Of a stretch of DNA of 64,000 bases, positions 1-11,049 are shown piece by piece. The stretch comes from Panopea generosa (Eukaryota; Mollusca; Bivalvia; Adapedonta; Hiatellidae), in assembly GCA_029582155.1 (NCBI GenBank), contig CM055901.1, positions 46,001,228 to 46,065,227 on the forward strand. The letters run 5' to 3'. The translations under genes and the position numbers were made by a program. Position 1 is the stretch's first letter. Every line of letters starts with the position of its first letter. Below the pieces are notes generated by a model. The model had not been told where the DNA came from, searched no databases, and was given only the letters and a program-made list of their open reading frames with translations.

Positions 1-345
1 GTTCGATGATTTTTCATGGAGTTATTGATTGATTCTGTGACCAAATTATTGTCCGTGCTTTTTCCTACGTCACGATGGAATTTGATGAAACTTGCTATGT
101 TTGTGTTTCCGTTCGATGATTTTTCACGGAGTCATGGCCCTTTGATTCAGTCTGTGACCAAATTCTTTTCCGTCCTATTTCTCTACTACCTGTGGTTAGA
201 ATTTTATGAAACTTGCTAGGATGCATCATTACCAAGTGGAGATGTGCATAATTATTGTCATCTTGACACTATTTCCCTACAACCTCTGGTTTTAATTCTA
301 TAAAACTAGCTAGGATCTGCGCATATTGTCATTTTGTTCCGGTTA
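1..345 (+). repeat. diverged ~110-bp tandem repeat (dispersed mollusc-type family)
   Basis: The unit beginning GTTCGATGATTTTTCA recurs at 111, and a more diverged version of the following segment (GAAACTTGCTAGGAT) recurs near 207 and 305. The text CGGAGTCATGGCCCTT resembles the element at 11060-11900. There is no coding potential in the frame. Confidence 0.55.
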
Positions 346-1425
346 AATGATTTGTGAATTAGTTCTGTGAAGTGCAGAGCCACATATTGTTCCTGCTATA
401 CAGTTTGGTATTCTTCAACCAAGTGGCCTGTACAGAGGCAAACACTCACTTGGGGAGCATCCATCGGTTCCACCAATATTTTCTTGTTAATTTAATAAAT
501 TGAAATAATATAGATTAAAATCCTTCTGAAATATTGCTAACTATGCCCCCCTATTTTAGATATGGTCTACCATATGTGATGATTTGTAGCGTGACAGCAG
601 ATTAATATGTTACATAAAACTCAGTCATTGAAATTTAATACACACGGCAAGCTTGTCATGTCAATTTCATCAGATAAACACATTACGGTCACGTAATCAT
701 TAGATAGCCAAACAATGCCAGACTGGTTTACACTAAAGTTAACATTACGGTATCGAAAAAGTATATTGTAAATAAATGTGAATCAGTGTTTTTATATCTG
801 GAGTGGTGTAAAATTTGCTATTATGCAAGAAACAGAGTATAGATGCCACAGCAAGTATTTATCTTATACACAGGAATAATGCATTATTTACAGGTATTTT
901 TCAATTACAATTCCAGTTATGAATTTCGATAGATTGTCATCTAAAACAATTATAACAATTCATTAAACAAAAGAATTTTTATAATCCCCAAAGGTAAATA
1001 TATATACAAATACACATGCCTTAATTTATGTAGCAAATGCACACACTTTATGTCTATACCTCAGACACAATTTCTTTTAGACATCATGCCAATGTGCAAT
1101 GACGTCACTCTGACAGTTTCTTGTATCATTTTACATCACATTCTATTTCACTAAGATAAATGCATGGGAGGAGGCGGGGGTGTTTTTATAAAAAAGATGC
1201 TTTTAAAGGTATGATTGATTGAAAAACATAAAATAACATTTGATCAATATCCCAATTGTTTGTCATTATGTGTACGAAATGGGGTCAAATTAGGCTTAAC
1301 CATTACAGATAGTAGGGAAGCTATCGGAAGAGTCAATGGTTGTATTAATAGCACACTTCTTGTATGGGATCAGGGAGTCATATCCGATCAAAATGTGTTT
1401 GATCAGTAATCCACAAGCCATGTTA
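346..1425. other. ALG14-side intron or intergenic sequence, nothing recognised
   Basis: AT-rich sequence without long frames, splice-bounded exons or obvious repeats. I looked for earlier ALG14 exons (GSGGH, NGPG motifs) and saw none. Confidence 0.5.
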
Positions 1426-1469
1426 CCCCCCCCCCCCCCCCCCCCCCCCCCCCCGCCCCTCCCCCCCCA
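1426..1469 (+). repeat. poly-C tract
   Basis: A run of 29 C is followed by a broken C-rich run ending at CCATGG. On the - strand it is poly-G. Short frames over it (poly-Pro or poly-Gly) are artefacts. Confidence 0.9.
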
Positions 1470-1579
1470 TGGAGCCATGTATCATTTCTTTTATCGGTTT
1501 GTTCACATTTTTAGTCCATTTGTATAATGTTTAATACGCATTTGTTATTCATTTCGTTTGCATTTGTTTTGTGTACTTG

Positions 1580-3357
1580 AATGGATCACGGTCTGTACCA
1601 GATTTGTAAACCTTTATGTGCCAGATTTACAATCGTGATGTGTGACAGATTAACAATCCTAATTTACAATCCTATATGTACTTGATTTACAATCGTAATC
1701 TATCTGATTTACAATCCCATTTGTAAAAGATTTAGTCCTATATGGACCAGGTTTACAATCCTATATGTACTTATTTTACAATCCTATATGTGCCAGATAT
1801 ACAATCGTGATGTGTGACAGATTAACAATCCTATCATGTACCGGTACTTGATTTACAATCCTAATCTATCTTATATACAAACCATTTGTAATCCTATATG
1901 TACAAGATTTACAATTCTATGTGAACCTATTTTACAATCCTATATGTACCAGGTTTACAATCTTATATGGACCAGATTTTCAATCCTATGTGTACCTTTT
2001 TTACAATCCTATATGTACCAGATTTACAATCCTATGTGGACCAGATTTACAATCCTATATGTACCAGATTTGCAATCCTATATTGACCAGATTAACAATC
2101 CTATGTGTACCTATTTTACAATCCTATTTGTATCAGATTTGCAATCCTATATGTACCAGACTTACAATCCTGTATGAACCAGATTTGCAATCCTATTTGT
2201 ACCTATTTTACAATCCTATATGTACTAGACTTACAATCCTATATGTACCAGATTTGCAATCCTATATGTAACAGATTTGCAATCCTATATGTACCAGATT
2301 TACAATCCCATTTGTACACCTATTTTACAATCCTATATGTACCAGATTTGCAATCCTAAATGGACCATATTTACAATCCTATATGGACCAGATTTACAAT
2401 CCTATGTGTACACCTATTTTACAATCCTACATGTACCAGATTTGCAATCCTATATGGACCATATTTACAATCCTATGTGTACCTATTTTATATCCTATAT
2501 GTACCAGACTTCTGTTTCTTTATGTACCAGATTTGCAATCCTATATGGACCAGATTTACAATCCTATATGGACAAGATTTACAATCCAATGTGTACCTAT
2601 TTTACAATCCTATATGTACCAGATTTGCAATTCTTTATGGATGAGATTTACAATCCTATGTGTATTTATTTTACAATCCTATATGTACCAGACTTACAAT
2701 CCTATATGAACCAGACTTGCAATCCTATATGGACCAGATTTACAATCCTATGTGTACCTTATTTACAACCCCATTTGTACAAAATTTTCAATCCTATTTG
2801 GAACAGATTTGCAATCCTATGTGTACTTATTTTACAATTATATATGTACCAGATTTGCAATCCTATATGGACCAGACTTACAATCCTATATGTACTTATT
2901 TTACAATCCTATATGTACTAGGTTTGCACTCCTATATGGACCAGATTTACAATCCTAAGTGTACCTATTTTACATGCCTATATGTACAAGATTTGCAATT
3001 CTATATAGACCAGATTTACAATCCTATGTGTACCAATTTTACATGCCTATATGTACAAGATTTGCAATTCTATATAGACCGGACTTACAATCCTATATGG
3101 ACCAGATTTTACAATCCTATATGTATCAGGTTTGCAATCTTATATGGACCAGATTTACAATCCTATATGGACCAGATTTACAATCCAATGTGTACCTATT
3201 TTACAATCCTATATGTACCAGATTTACAATCCTATATGTACCAGATTTGCAATCATATATGTACCAGATTTACAATCCTTTGTGTACCTATTTTACAATT
3301 CCATTTGTACAAGACTTGCAATCCTATATGGACCAGATTTGCAATCCTATGTGTACC
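1580..3357 (+). repeat. 23-bp minisatellite, about 75 copies
   Basis: The unit reads approximately CCTATATGTACCAGATTTAC plus AAT. Common variants have GG for GT (TATGGACCAG), TTTGC for TTTAC, or CCTATTTTACAAT. Copies are diverged by about 10-20% and some are 24 bp. Since 23 is not a multiple of three, all three forward frames read the same 23-residue repeat (YNPICTRFTILY-like), which makes several spurious long frames. It lies in what should be the last ALG14 intron. Confidence 0.95.
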
Positions 3358-3756
3358 TGAATGAATGTATAAGGTTTTACGGTGTACCAACACATTATAG
3401 GTTATTCGACATCAAAAGGAAGGAAAATTCAAGGTTCACTCTACATGTACAAAAACAACAAATTAACATACAGATTTAAAAAAAATACACCAACAAATGA
3501 AAATGTAGAATGCACCTAAAAGCGTGATACCTGCAGAACTGCAGAGTTTCAGCAAATTCTATCGTTTTACTCAAATTGTCGCTTCTTAAGACATGTATGA
3601 GCTACAGTGGTCCTTTTCTTGCCATCACTCATATGGCTCCCTGAAACCACACAGGGGTTGATAATTTAACCACAATAGTGAACATGACAAAAAATGATAA
3701 AATAAACATGACACCCATTTGGAGGATTCCTACCCCTCTGCAGAGATCAGCAGTGA
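3358..3756. other. unique spacer between two blocks of the 23-bp array
   Basis: About 400 bases of non-repeated sequence. No exon or known element was recognised. Confidence 0.5.
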
Positions 3757-3975
3757 TTCTATTTTACAGTCCCATTTATACAAGATTTGTAATCCTATAT
3801 GGACCAGATTTGCAATCCTATCTGTACCTATTTTACAATCCTATATGTACCAGATTTACATTTCCTATATGGACAAGATTTACAATCCTATATGTACCTA
3901 TTTTACAATCCTATATGGACCAGATTTACAATGGACCATATTTACCATCCTTATTTACCAGGTTTACAATAGCCA
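3757..3975 (+). repeat. 23-bp minisatellite, second block
   Basis: About nine further copies of the same unit as at 1580-3357 resume after the spacer and decay at the right end (ACCATATTTACCATCC). Confidence 0.92.
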
Positions 3976-4293
3976 ATTACATATGCTTATACGTCATTAT
4001 AACTTCCTTAATACTCTAAACATATTTATCTGGCATAATCTTGGGCAATTATCATTGTAATTATCAGTTTCAGTAATAAGCACATGTATGTGTTCATATT
4101 TGCATAAACTGTAAAGTTGCTCACATCAGTTTTCAAGAAAATATCTTTTATAAGAAAATGTTTTCATTCAAGACTTAATTATTGTATTATTTTTTATGAA
4201 GTTAAGAAAAATAATTAATATGAAAAAATCAAAACCTGCATGTGGAAGTAGAATTTAGTGAAATATCTAACAGAAATCCTTTATTTATTTCAG

Positions 4294-4461
4294 ATATTTT
4301 TACGACCATTAAAAATAGTGTATGTGGAAAGTATCTGTCGTGTGGAATCTTTGTCGCTCTCAGGGAAGATACTCTACCATTTTGCTGATGAAATGGTTGT
4401 TCACTGGCCGCAGTTGCAGAAGAAGTATCCAAAGACAAAATATTTGGGAAGATTGGTGTGA
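4294..4461 (+). CDS. ALG14: ALG14, last coding exon
   Basis: This exon encodes the C-terminal 55 residues of ALG14, the ER membrane subunit that recruits catalytic ALG13. Together they transfer the second GlcNAc from UDP-GlcNAc onto dolichyl-PP-GlcNAc on the cytosolic face of the ER. A pyrimidine-rich acceptor ending in TTTCAG lies at 4280-4293, and the frame then runs open to TGA at 4459-4461. The family signature is clear: VESICRVESLSLSGK, then an ADEMVVHWPQLQKKYP block, then a terminal YLGRLV. In yeast the extreme C-terminus of Alg14 is the part that binds Alg13. The exon starts in phase 0. Upstream exons, including the N-terminal membrane segment and the GSGGH motif, were not found at 1-4290, so they must lie before this window. 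The stop codon falls inside the first unit of a 59-bp tandem repeat. Confidence 0.93.
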   Translation: MFLRPLKIVYVESICRVESLSLSGKILYHFADEMVVHWPQLQKKYPKTKYLGRLV

Positions 4462-4632
4462 AGTGGTGATCCTGGTTGTCTACAGGGATAAAATATTTGT
4501 TATAAAGAAGAGTGGTGTGAAGTGGTGATCCTGGTTGTCTACAGGGATACAATATTTGTTATAAAGAAGAGTGGTGTGAAGTGGTGATCCTGGTTGTCTA
4601 CAGGGATACAATATTTGTTATAAAGAAGAGTG
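4454..4632 (+). repeat. 59-bp tandem repeat, 3 copies, covering the ALG14 stop codon
   Basis: Nearly identical units begin at about 4454, 4512 and 4571, each starting GGTGTGAAGTGGTGATCCTG and ending TTGTTATAAAGAAGAG. The first unit includes the final Val codon and TGA of ALG14, so the duplication started in the coding end and expanded into the 3' UTR. Confidence 0.92.
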
Positions 4633-4832
4633 GATAGAGTATGATAGTACTTAACAAAATACGTGTTTGCTGTGCTTTGAACTGCTCATTAAAATTGCAG
4701 CTACCCAAATGTTTTATTGACTGTAAAAGCTTTGTTTTTATTATTAAATGAATTCTGTGCACTTTTATTCAACATGACTTTAAAAAATCAAAAGCTGGCA
4801 AAAAGATAACTACATACCTACAATACCCACAT

Positions 4833-4838
4833 AATAAA
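4833..4838 (+). promoter_or_regulatory. candidate polyadenylation signal for ALG14
   Basis: AATAAA occurs about 370 bases after the ALG14 stop codon, in an otherwise AT-rich unique stretch and before the repetitive element that starts near 5010. The placement suits a 3' UTR end, but the motif is common by chance at this base composition. Confidence 0.35.
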
Positions 4839-5009
4839 ATACTGGGTCAGAGCACAGTCAACAGACATCTTTTTAAGATGGCCTTAACAGGTGCATTAAA
4901 AACAGAGATTATTTATTATTATTATTAAAGTTTCATTATTTATTATGCAGATATTACTCTTTACTGTTTTGATATAAAGCAATGTGAATGAATGTCACTC
5001 CTATTTTTT

Positions 5010-6037
5010 TAGCTCTACTGGCCAAAGGCCAGAAGTCCTTATGCGATGGCGCGTTGTCTGTCGTCTGTCGTCTGTTAGCAGCACTTTCTCTGAAACCACT
5101 AGGCCAATTAAACTGAAACTTCACATGCATGTTTCTGTTGCATAGGAGACTATACAGAAGATTTTTTTTTTCGATCTGAAATTCAAGATGGCAGCTGTTA
5201 CTAAAAATAGTCCAAAACTTAAAAAATCTTCTTCTCATGAACGGCCCAACAGATTTTTTCAAAATGTTTATGTAGTAATGATGACCAACTATAGTATTGT
5301 TAGATTTGTTCAAATGGTGTCCCTAGGGTTAAATATGACCCCGCCCCGAGGGTTCAATTATGGGACACGTGTCATTATAATATTTTTTTTTTTTTTTTTT
5401 TTTTTAAATTGAAATGATTTTGCCTATATCTTCACAGAAGCATTGTTTGGTGAAGGAGGTTCAGATTTGTAAAAATGAATGGGTTCCACTTTCTAAAGGG
5501 GTCAGGAGGGGCCCCAAAAGGGTAAAAATTCAGAATTACTAAAATCGTTTTCTTGAGAACCGGTATGTCAGATTTGTTCATATTTGGCATAAATTATCCT
5601 TATGTGTAGGGGTTTGATTGCAGATAAGAATTTAGGGGCTAAAATGTATAGGGGCCCTGTAAGGGGACTTAGAATTTTACATAGGGATACTATGGGAAAA
5701 CAGAAAATTCTCTTTTTCTTTCATTTATTCTGAAACCACTAGGCCAATTAAACTGAAACTTCACATGCATGTTTCTGTTGCATAGGAGACTATACAGAAG
5801 ATTTTTTTTTTCAAACTGAAATTCAAGATGGCCGCCGTTACTAAAAATAGTCCAAAACTTAAAAAAATCTTCTTCTCATGAATGGCCCAACAGATTTTCA
5901 AAATGTTTATGTAGTAATGATACCAACTATAGTCTTGTTAGATTTGTTCAAATGGTGTCCCTAGGGTTAAAAATGACCCTGCCCCAAGGGTTCATGAGTC
6001 AGTAGAGCATCCTCAGGCCCTCTTGGGCCTCTTGTTA
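5010..6037 (+). mobile_element. non-autonomous dispersed repeat with an internal duplication
   Basis: This non-coding element starts AGCTCTACTGGCCAAAGGCC and ends GGCCCTCTTGGGCCTCTTGT. The left end and the inverted right end share GCTCTACTG. The segment 5091-5355 is repeated with little change at 5731-5993, a 640-base offset. A TCTGTCGTCTGTCGTCTG stretch near the left end and a poly-T of about 27 at 5379-5405 are typical of repeats widespread in bivalve genomes. The family name is not known to me. Confidence 0.6.
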
Positions 6038-6159
6038 TGATTACTGTATGGTGGTCTCTTGTGCTTTTGTGTAAGAAAGTGAATGTAAATGGTGCAGCCT
6101 AATTATTACTGACAGGAAAAGTCATGTTAAGTTTTTATCATAAATGTTGGCAACAGTGT

Positions 6160-6538
6160 TGTCCTTCTAGCCTTCTGGTTATCACATTTACACTTGACTA
6201 CATGGTCCTCCTAGCCTTCTGGTTATCACATTCACACTTGACTACATGGTCCACCTGCCTTCTGATTATCACATTTACACATGACTACATGGTCCTCCTA
6301 GCCTTCTGGTAATAACATTTACACTTGACTACATGGTCCTCCTGGCCTTCTGGTTATCACATTTACACTTGACTACATGGTCCTCCTAGCCTGCTGGTAA
6401 TCACATTTACACTTGACTACATGGTCCTCCTAGCCTTCTGGTTATCACATTTACACTTGACTACATGGTCCTCCTAGCCTTCTGGTTATCACATTTACAC
6501 TTGACTACATGGTCCTCCTAGCCTTCTGGTTATCACAT
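6160..6538 (+). repeat. 44-bp minisatellite, about 8-9 copies
   Basis: The unit is approximately TGACTACATGGTCCTCCTAG followed by CCTTCTGGTTATCACATTTA and CACT. Copies are nearly identical, with one shortened copy at 6250-6262. Confidence 0.93.
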
Positions 6539-6796
6539 CAAGTGATTTTGCAATATTACTGGAAGACACTGAAGCCATATAAATGGGGGTAAAATATTTG
6601 ATATTTAAACTTTTGAGAAGAATAAAAGGTAATTTTTTTAAATATGTGGAATTTGTCTCTGTTTCTCACTTAAACTATTTAACAATTTACATGTATCTAT
6701 CAATAGTTATGTTTTGGATTATCTTTACTGCAGGCATTGGCTGTTTCTTTAAGCTATTACATTTTAACCCAAATGCATAGTCGATTTCATTGTTAC

Positions 6797-7545
6797 TCAT
6801 ATGATCAATTTCTTTGACTTTTTCAGACATTTTTTATAGCACACTTTTATACAGTGGTTTGGTTTGCCACAGTAGTAACACAACTTTCCTTTTGTCAGGC
6901 ACAGATTTGCACATGAATGGGAATAGACTCTCATCCCATATCTAAGTTGACACACTATACCTGAACTGTACCACCAACTCATTGTCATAATGTGGCAGGT
7001 TAGACTCTTTGCACTCAAACATGATTTTCTGTCTCAATTCAAGCACTCAAAATATAAATTCTTGCACATTCTCATTGACATTTTGTTTCAGTGCACACAA
7101 TTCCTCGTACAGTTCTGTAAAGCTTTTCTTCTTATATGACGCTCTTATAATGGACTGAAATTTTGACTAAAGTAGGTCCTCCCTTCCTTCAAGATAATCC
7201 CTTAGTACTGAGTGCCGTTGTATTGCTTGGATATCTCTGTCTACATGGTCTCTTTCACTATAACTGTAATCTTTGATCCTCTCGCAAGTTGTCTTATAAA
7301 ACTCATGTACCCTATAAAATTTGATCTCCAATACTGCCACTTACCTTTCAGTCTCTTCTGATGGTTTTCATAATGTCAACATGGTCCACTGTGTCATTAC
7401 CATAGTAGCCAAATTTTTGTCCTCTTGTAACTGAAGTTAGCTCTACTTCAATTGGTTTGACATCCAGTTTTGGTGCAAAATCTGTCGGTTGTTCAACTGC
7501 TGTTTCTTCTTTGACCAAGTTTGCCAAGAGTTCTTCAAATGCCAT
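6797..7545 (-). pseudogene. decayed retrotransposon gag with CCHC zinc knuckle
   Basis: On the - strand the frame starts MAFEELLANLVKEE at 7545, is broken by stops and shifts, and continues as a gag-like helix (LYEELCALKQNVNENVQEF) with an in-frame TGA near 7040. It ends in a zinc knuckle (CYYCGKPNHCIKVC; C-x2-C-x4-H-x4-C) near 6860-6900. Gag proteins of LTR retrotransposons package their RNA through this knuckle. No protease, reverse transcriptase or integrase follows to the left, so the element is truncated. The primer-binding site and LTR edge lie just upstream at 7699-7720. Confidence 0.75.
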
Positions 7546-7698
7546 TATTGTTGCTGTCCACGAGGACCCTTCTGGTAATAATGGCAGATTAGTTTTCGCT
7601 AAATTATGCTGTGCTGCCTATTGAGATAGCAACAACTTGGTTCTAATCTACATCAAAGCCATGGCCATTCCTTCCTCCATGATTCTCCTGTTAAGGTT

Positions 7699-7716
7699 AT
7701 TCCGCACAAGCCCCCA
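7699..7716 (-). promoter_or_regulatory. primer-binding site of an LTR element, tRNA-Pro type
   Basis: On the - strand these 18 bases match the classic tRNA-Pro primer site at about 15 positions. They lie two bases inside the edge of the putative 5' LTR, whose terminal TG appears on the + strand at 7719-7720. The gag start follows about 150 bases downstream. Confidence 0.6.
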
Positions 7717-7718
7717 AA

Positions 7719-8100
7719 TGTTAGCCTAGCTGGTTGGACACTGTATTAAAGTAAAAACACAAAAGTTGCAAGTTTGATGCTTTAATTATGCCTACAGCAG
7801 AAGTTCCCCCATTATATCTACATCACTACAATATGCATGTAGTATATACAGGGTATATAATGTTGGTCAGAGATGACTCTGAATATAAGTGTCTACAAAG
7901 AAGCATGAACAAGGCCCTGAACTTATTAAGTCCTAGTCAAAGTGGTAGGTGACCTTTGTCTATTGACGTAGTCTCAAGTTTTAGAAGTAGATAGATACTT
8001 TGTCTTGAAGCAAGAACCATGTATCTGATAACTACAATGTATCTACAGTAAAGTTCCTTCAGCTGTTTATTTTGTCAGCTCTTTCTTTCCCCTCAGAGTC
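7719..8100 (-). mobile_element. putative 5' LTR of the decayed element (outer edge not resolved)
   Basis: The inner boundary is set by the primer-binding site. A TATA-like GGGTATATAATG lies at 7851-7862 on the + strand. I could not find the second LTR or a target duplication, so the outer edge is an estimate. Confidence 0.4.
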
Positions 8101-8954
8101 TTGGCTCATTTCCAGTACTGGTAACGCTTTCACTAGCCGAAAGGAAGAGTCACGTTCAGGCTTTTGATATTCTTGATCTCATAGAGTCCAGTGTTCTCCA
8201 CTGCAGCTTGGTTTCTTATAAATTAAATGGTTCTAGATTTGTCCCAGGACATGGTACTTGATCCAACATCATTTTTAAAATGTTCCCAAAGCCAACGCGC
8301 AAATGGTCTTGTTCAATTTAAAAAAGACCTGATATCTAACCGAAATATTCTCTGATGTCTGACATGTGAAAATAAATGAAGTATAGTTTTAAGTAATAAA
8401 TAATGCAAATAATTTAAATAAAATGTATTAAAAACGCATAATACACATGGGTAAGGATTAAATCAACACTCCGTCTCTTCTGTCAACTCAACCAACTGCC
8501 CATGTTCATGCCAATAAATAAGTAAATAAATCACAGTACAATTTGTCATGTCATACCCAATAATCTCCATGATTTGATATTGCACTTTGCTGATGTCTTC
8601 AGACAGATGGAACCTGTGTTGGGTATCATTCTGGCCCTATAGAGCCCATAGATGGGTACTGTGTAATACCAAGCCTGGGTGACATCTGGAAAGGCTTAGA
8701 GTCGTCTGAGTAGTTCAACATCAAACCTTATAACATCATGAAACAGTCAGGCTTCACTTGTTTTTAATGCTGATCTGTGTATCATTGTCTTGTTTTTTTT
8801 ATATTGTTTTTGAAGAGATTAAGATTGCTTTAGAGTGACCAGGTATTCTATGAATTTTCAGTTAAGTTTATTATCTTTTTTGCACAATTGGCCAGTTTTT
8901 ATAACCAGCTCATTCTCAGTTTGCCATTGTTTTCAGTTGCTCTCTTGTGTACTC
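8101..8954. other. spacer, nothing recognised
   Basis: AT-rich sequence between two retroelement remnants. It may be further decayed element sequence, but no motif is left. Confidence 0.4.
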
Positions 8955-9643
8955 AAAGTTTAAACACCATTTATTTTGGACAATGATGTTCCAAAGACAA
9001 ATTGTCCTGGATCCAAAAAGTTGCAATTCTTTGACGCTAACCTCAGTTTAGTGATGAACACTTCAATAGTGTCACTAGCCTGTGTATGATATTTAACCTT
9101 AACAAATTTTGGGTTCTGTTTTGGTTGTACATATGGTTTGAATTGGTCCAAGTATTGGTAGAGGTTTTTGTCACCATTTGCAGAAATGCCCTGCTTGTTT
9201 TCTCTTTTCCCCAACTCGGAAACAAATACTGGTAAGCAACAGTTTCCTCCTCTCTTTCCAGGGAGACCACATTGCGGAAGGTCGTGGGTTCGATCCCCAA
9301 CCAGATCATACCAAATACTTTAAAAATGGTACTAGAAGCTTCCTTGCTTGACGCTCAGCATTTAGAGGAGAGTTCTAGGTCTGGTCGGCCCGGTGTCAGT
9401 ATAATGTGACTGGGTGTGGTATCATACCATGTGTCTGCGGCATGATACTCAAGTGTGACAGCAATCAGAATACTGTCTTAAGTAGACACCGTCGTGATAT
9501 GACTGAAAAATTGTTGAAAGTGACGCTAAACACAATACAACAACTCTTTCCAGAGCCCAGAAAAGATAAATGAATTTGTTCTGTGCCTTTGGAGAATTTG
9601 TGCTTACCCAGTCCATACTTGAGGTAAAAACAATGTAGAATAG
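8955..9643 (-). pseudogene. second gag remnant (Ty3-like), split by a SINE
   Basis: The - strand frame at 8960-9214 contains LDQFKPYVQPKQNPKFVK and then QASDTIEVFITKLRLASKNC and FVFGT. This is the pattern of Ty3/Gypsy capsid (F..Y..PK.N, then S[ED]TI..F.T.L..LA..C.F, then I..FG). The reading runs up to the SINE target site at 9252-9261 and appears to resume after the SINE at 9554 (NSPKAQNKFIYLFWALE). No downstream pol remains. Confidence 0.55.
9262..9543 (+). mobile_element. tRNA-derived SINE, flanked by a 10-bp target duplication
   Basis: It is flanked by CTCTTTCCAG at 9252-9261 and 9544-9553. The 5' part has a pol III B-box-like GGGTTCGATCCCC at 9286-9298. The 3' part holds the conserved tail motif GAAAGTGACGCTAAACACAA followed by CAACAA. 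The same tail occurs at 15205-15288 and, reversed, at 53997-54100. It interrupts the gag remnant. Confidence 0.8.
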
Positions 9644-9654
9644 TACACCTGTGA

Positions 9655-10129
9655 TTAAATTCACACAGGTTAAGAAATGTTACTTCTTAAAATTAAATAA
9701 AACCTTCTGACACCTGTAATATTTGATGGTTTTGTTATTTACTATACATCATAGATTTTCAGAGATGAGAAGTCATGTGTGTAGACTACTAGATTCACCT
9801 AGGTGGAAGTAGTTCCGCAAAAAAACATGCTTAGTATAATTAAGGTTGTGTTTAAAGTATTGAGTTATTACATGTAAGTTTTCTTACCTACTCTGAAAAG
9901 CAATATACAGTAACAGCATTATTAAGGCATTATTCTCTGCTGTTTACTACATGTGACTGTTAATACTGTACAAATATATTGAATTTTGAATGACTATTTA
10001 TTATTATTTCCTGTCAAATAAAATGTTTAATACTACAAAGGTGTGTATTTTACCTTCAGTCCATTATGCTTCACAGCATATTTTCCTATGCAACATTACT
10101 GTAGTTTTTAAAAGATGTTTGTATGAATA
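9655..10129. other. spacer, nothing recognised
   Basis: AT-rich, with no frames or repeat structure that I can support. Confidence 0.4.
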
Positions 10130-10382
10130 GTTAGTTAGTGTTTATGCCACCAAGGGCTACCAGGCGATCAGTTAACTTAATCATTCTTTCCTGGGATCCT
10201 GGAAGGTTAACTAGTTCTCAAGCATACCCATCTCTGCAAGTAACAGATAACTTTCCCACTTGAATCGGCAGTGTGAGACATGTCGCAGATCAGTCAACAC
10301 GGTAACTGTCCGGGCAGGGAATCAAACTTTACAACCCCTGATTAGTAGTCAAACGTGCTACTGACTAAGCTAATTAACCAGC
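10130..10382 (-). mobile_element. diverged SINE, same family as 10454-10697
   Basis: Reading the - strand, the degraded tRNA-like head (CTAAGCTAATTAACC on the + strand) is followed by the body shared with the next copy, including TTAACTGATCGCCTGGTAGC and GGATCCCAGGAAAGA. It ends in a short TTAG-type tail. Divergence from the other copies suggests an older insertion. Confidence 0.75.
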
Positions 10383-10453
10383 TTGTTAAAAGAATAAAGA
10401 TGAGACCAGGTAAAGCACCCGGTAATCTTTATATGTCCCCTTCTAGTTTCAGG

Positions 10454-10697
10454 TCGGGCCCGATTAGCTCAGTCGGTTACGCGTCTGACTATCAATCCAG
10501 GAGTCGTGAGTTCGAATCCCCCGCCCAGCAACGGTCTCCGTGATGATTGATATACGACATTGAGTCTCATTATCATTCGCGGAGATGGGGTGTGCTCGAG
10601 TACTGGTTAATCCCAGGAAACAGTGGTTAGGTTAACTGATCGTCTGTTAGCCCTTGATGGCATAAAAATGCCGCTACATATTCAATCAATCAATCAA
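10454..10697 (+). mobile_element. full-length tRNA-derived SINE with 12-bp target duplication
   Basis: It is flanked by TCTAGTTTCAGG at 10442-10453 and 10698-10709. The tRNA-like head has an A box (TTAGCTCAGTCGG) and a B box (GAGTTCGAATCCC). The unrelated body runs to an ATCA-type tail (TCAATCAATCAA). The tRNA part cannot fold as a proper gene because the T arm and acceptor stem are mismatched. Confidence 0.9.
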
Positions 10698-11049
10698 TCT
10701 AGTTTCAGGGGAGGGAACTTTATGTTTACCCTCTGTCAGTGTGACACTATATTGATTGCTATGGTAATGATCATGTTAAAAATAGTGGAAAATATTTTGA
10801 TCCTGTGATAACTTAAAAAAAATTACGGGTAGATGCATAAAATTTAACACGTTGATGGAAAATACTGTTTTGTGACAATATAGATATAAATATATCTCTA
10901 ACTAGATTATTTTAAACTAAAGTAAACCCGCATTTTCTAATATATATAAACAGAATGTCTATGTCAAGTTCTATAACCAGTTGGATCGCCTGCAGTTTGT
11001 TCAACACTTTTAAAGTTGTCTCTTCACAAACTCAAATCTTTACTAAATA

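Noticed and set aside
1836..4060. Long + strand frames of up to 234 codons (YNPICTRFTILY-like)
   Set aside because: These are translations of the 23-bp minisatellite in all three frames.
6583..6780. 65-codon + strand frame with hydrophobic stretches
   Set aside because: AT-rich composition, no homology recognised, no splice or promoter support.
10454..10530. Possible tRNA gene
   Set aside because: A and B boxes are present, but the T arm and acceptor stem do not pair, and the segment is the head of a SINE with body, tail and target duplication.
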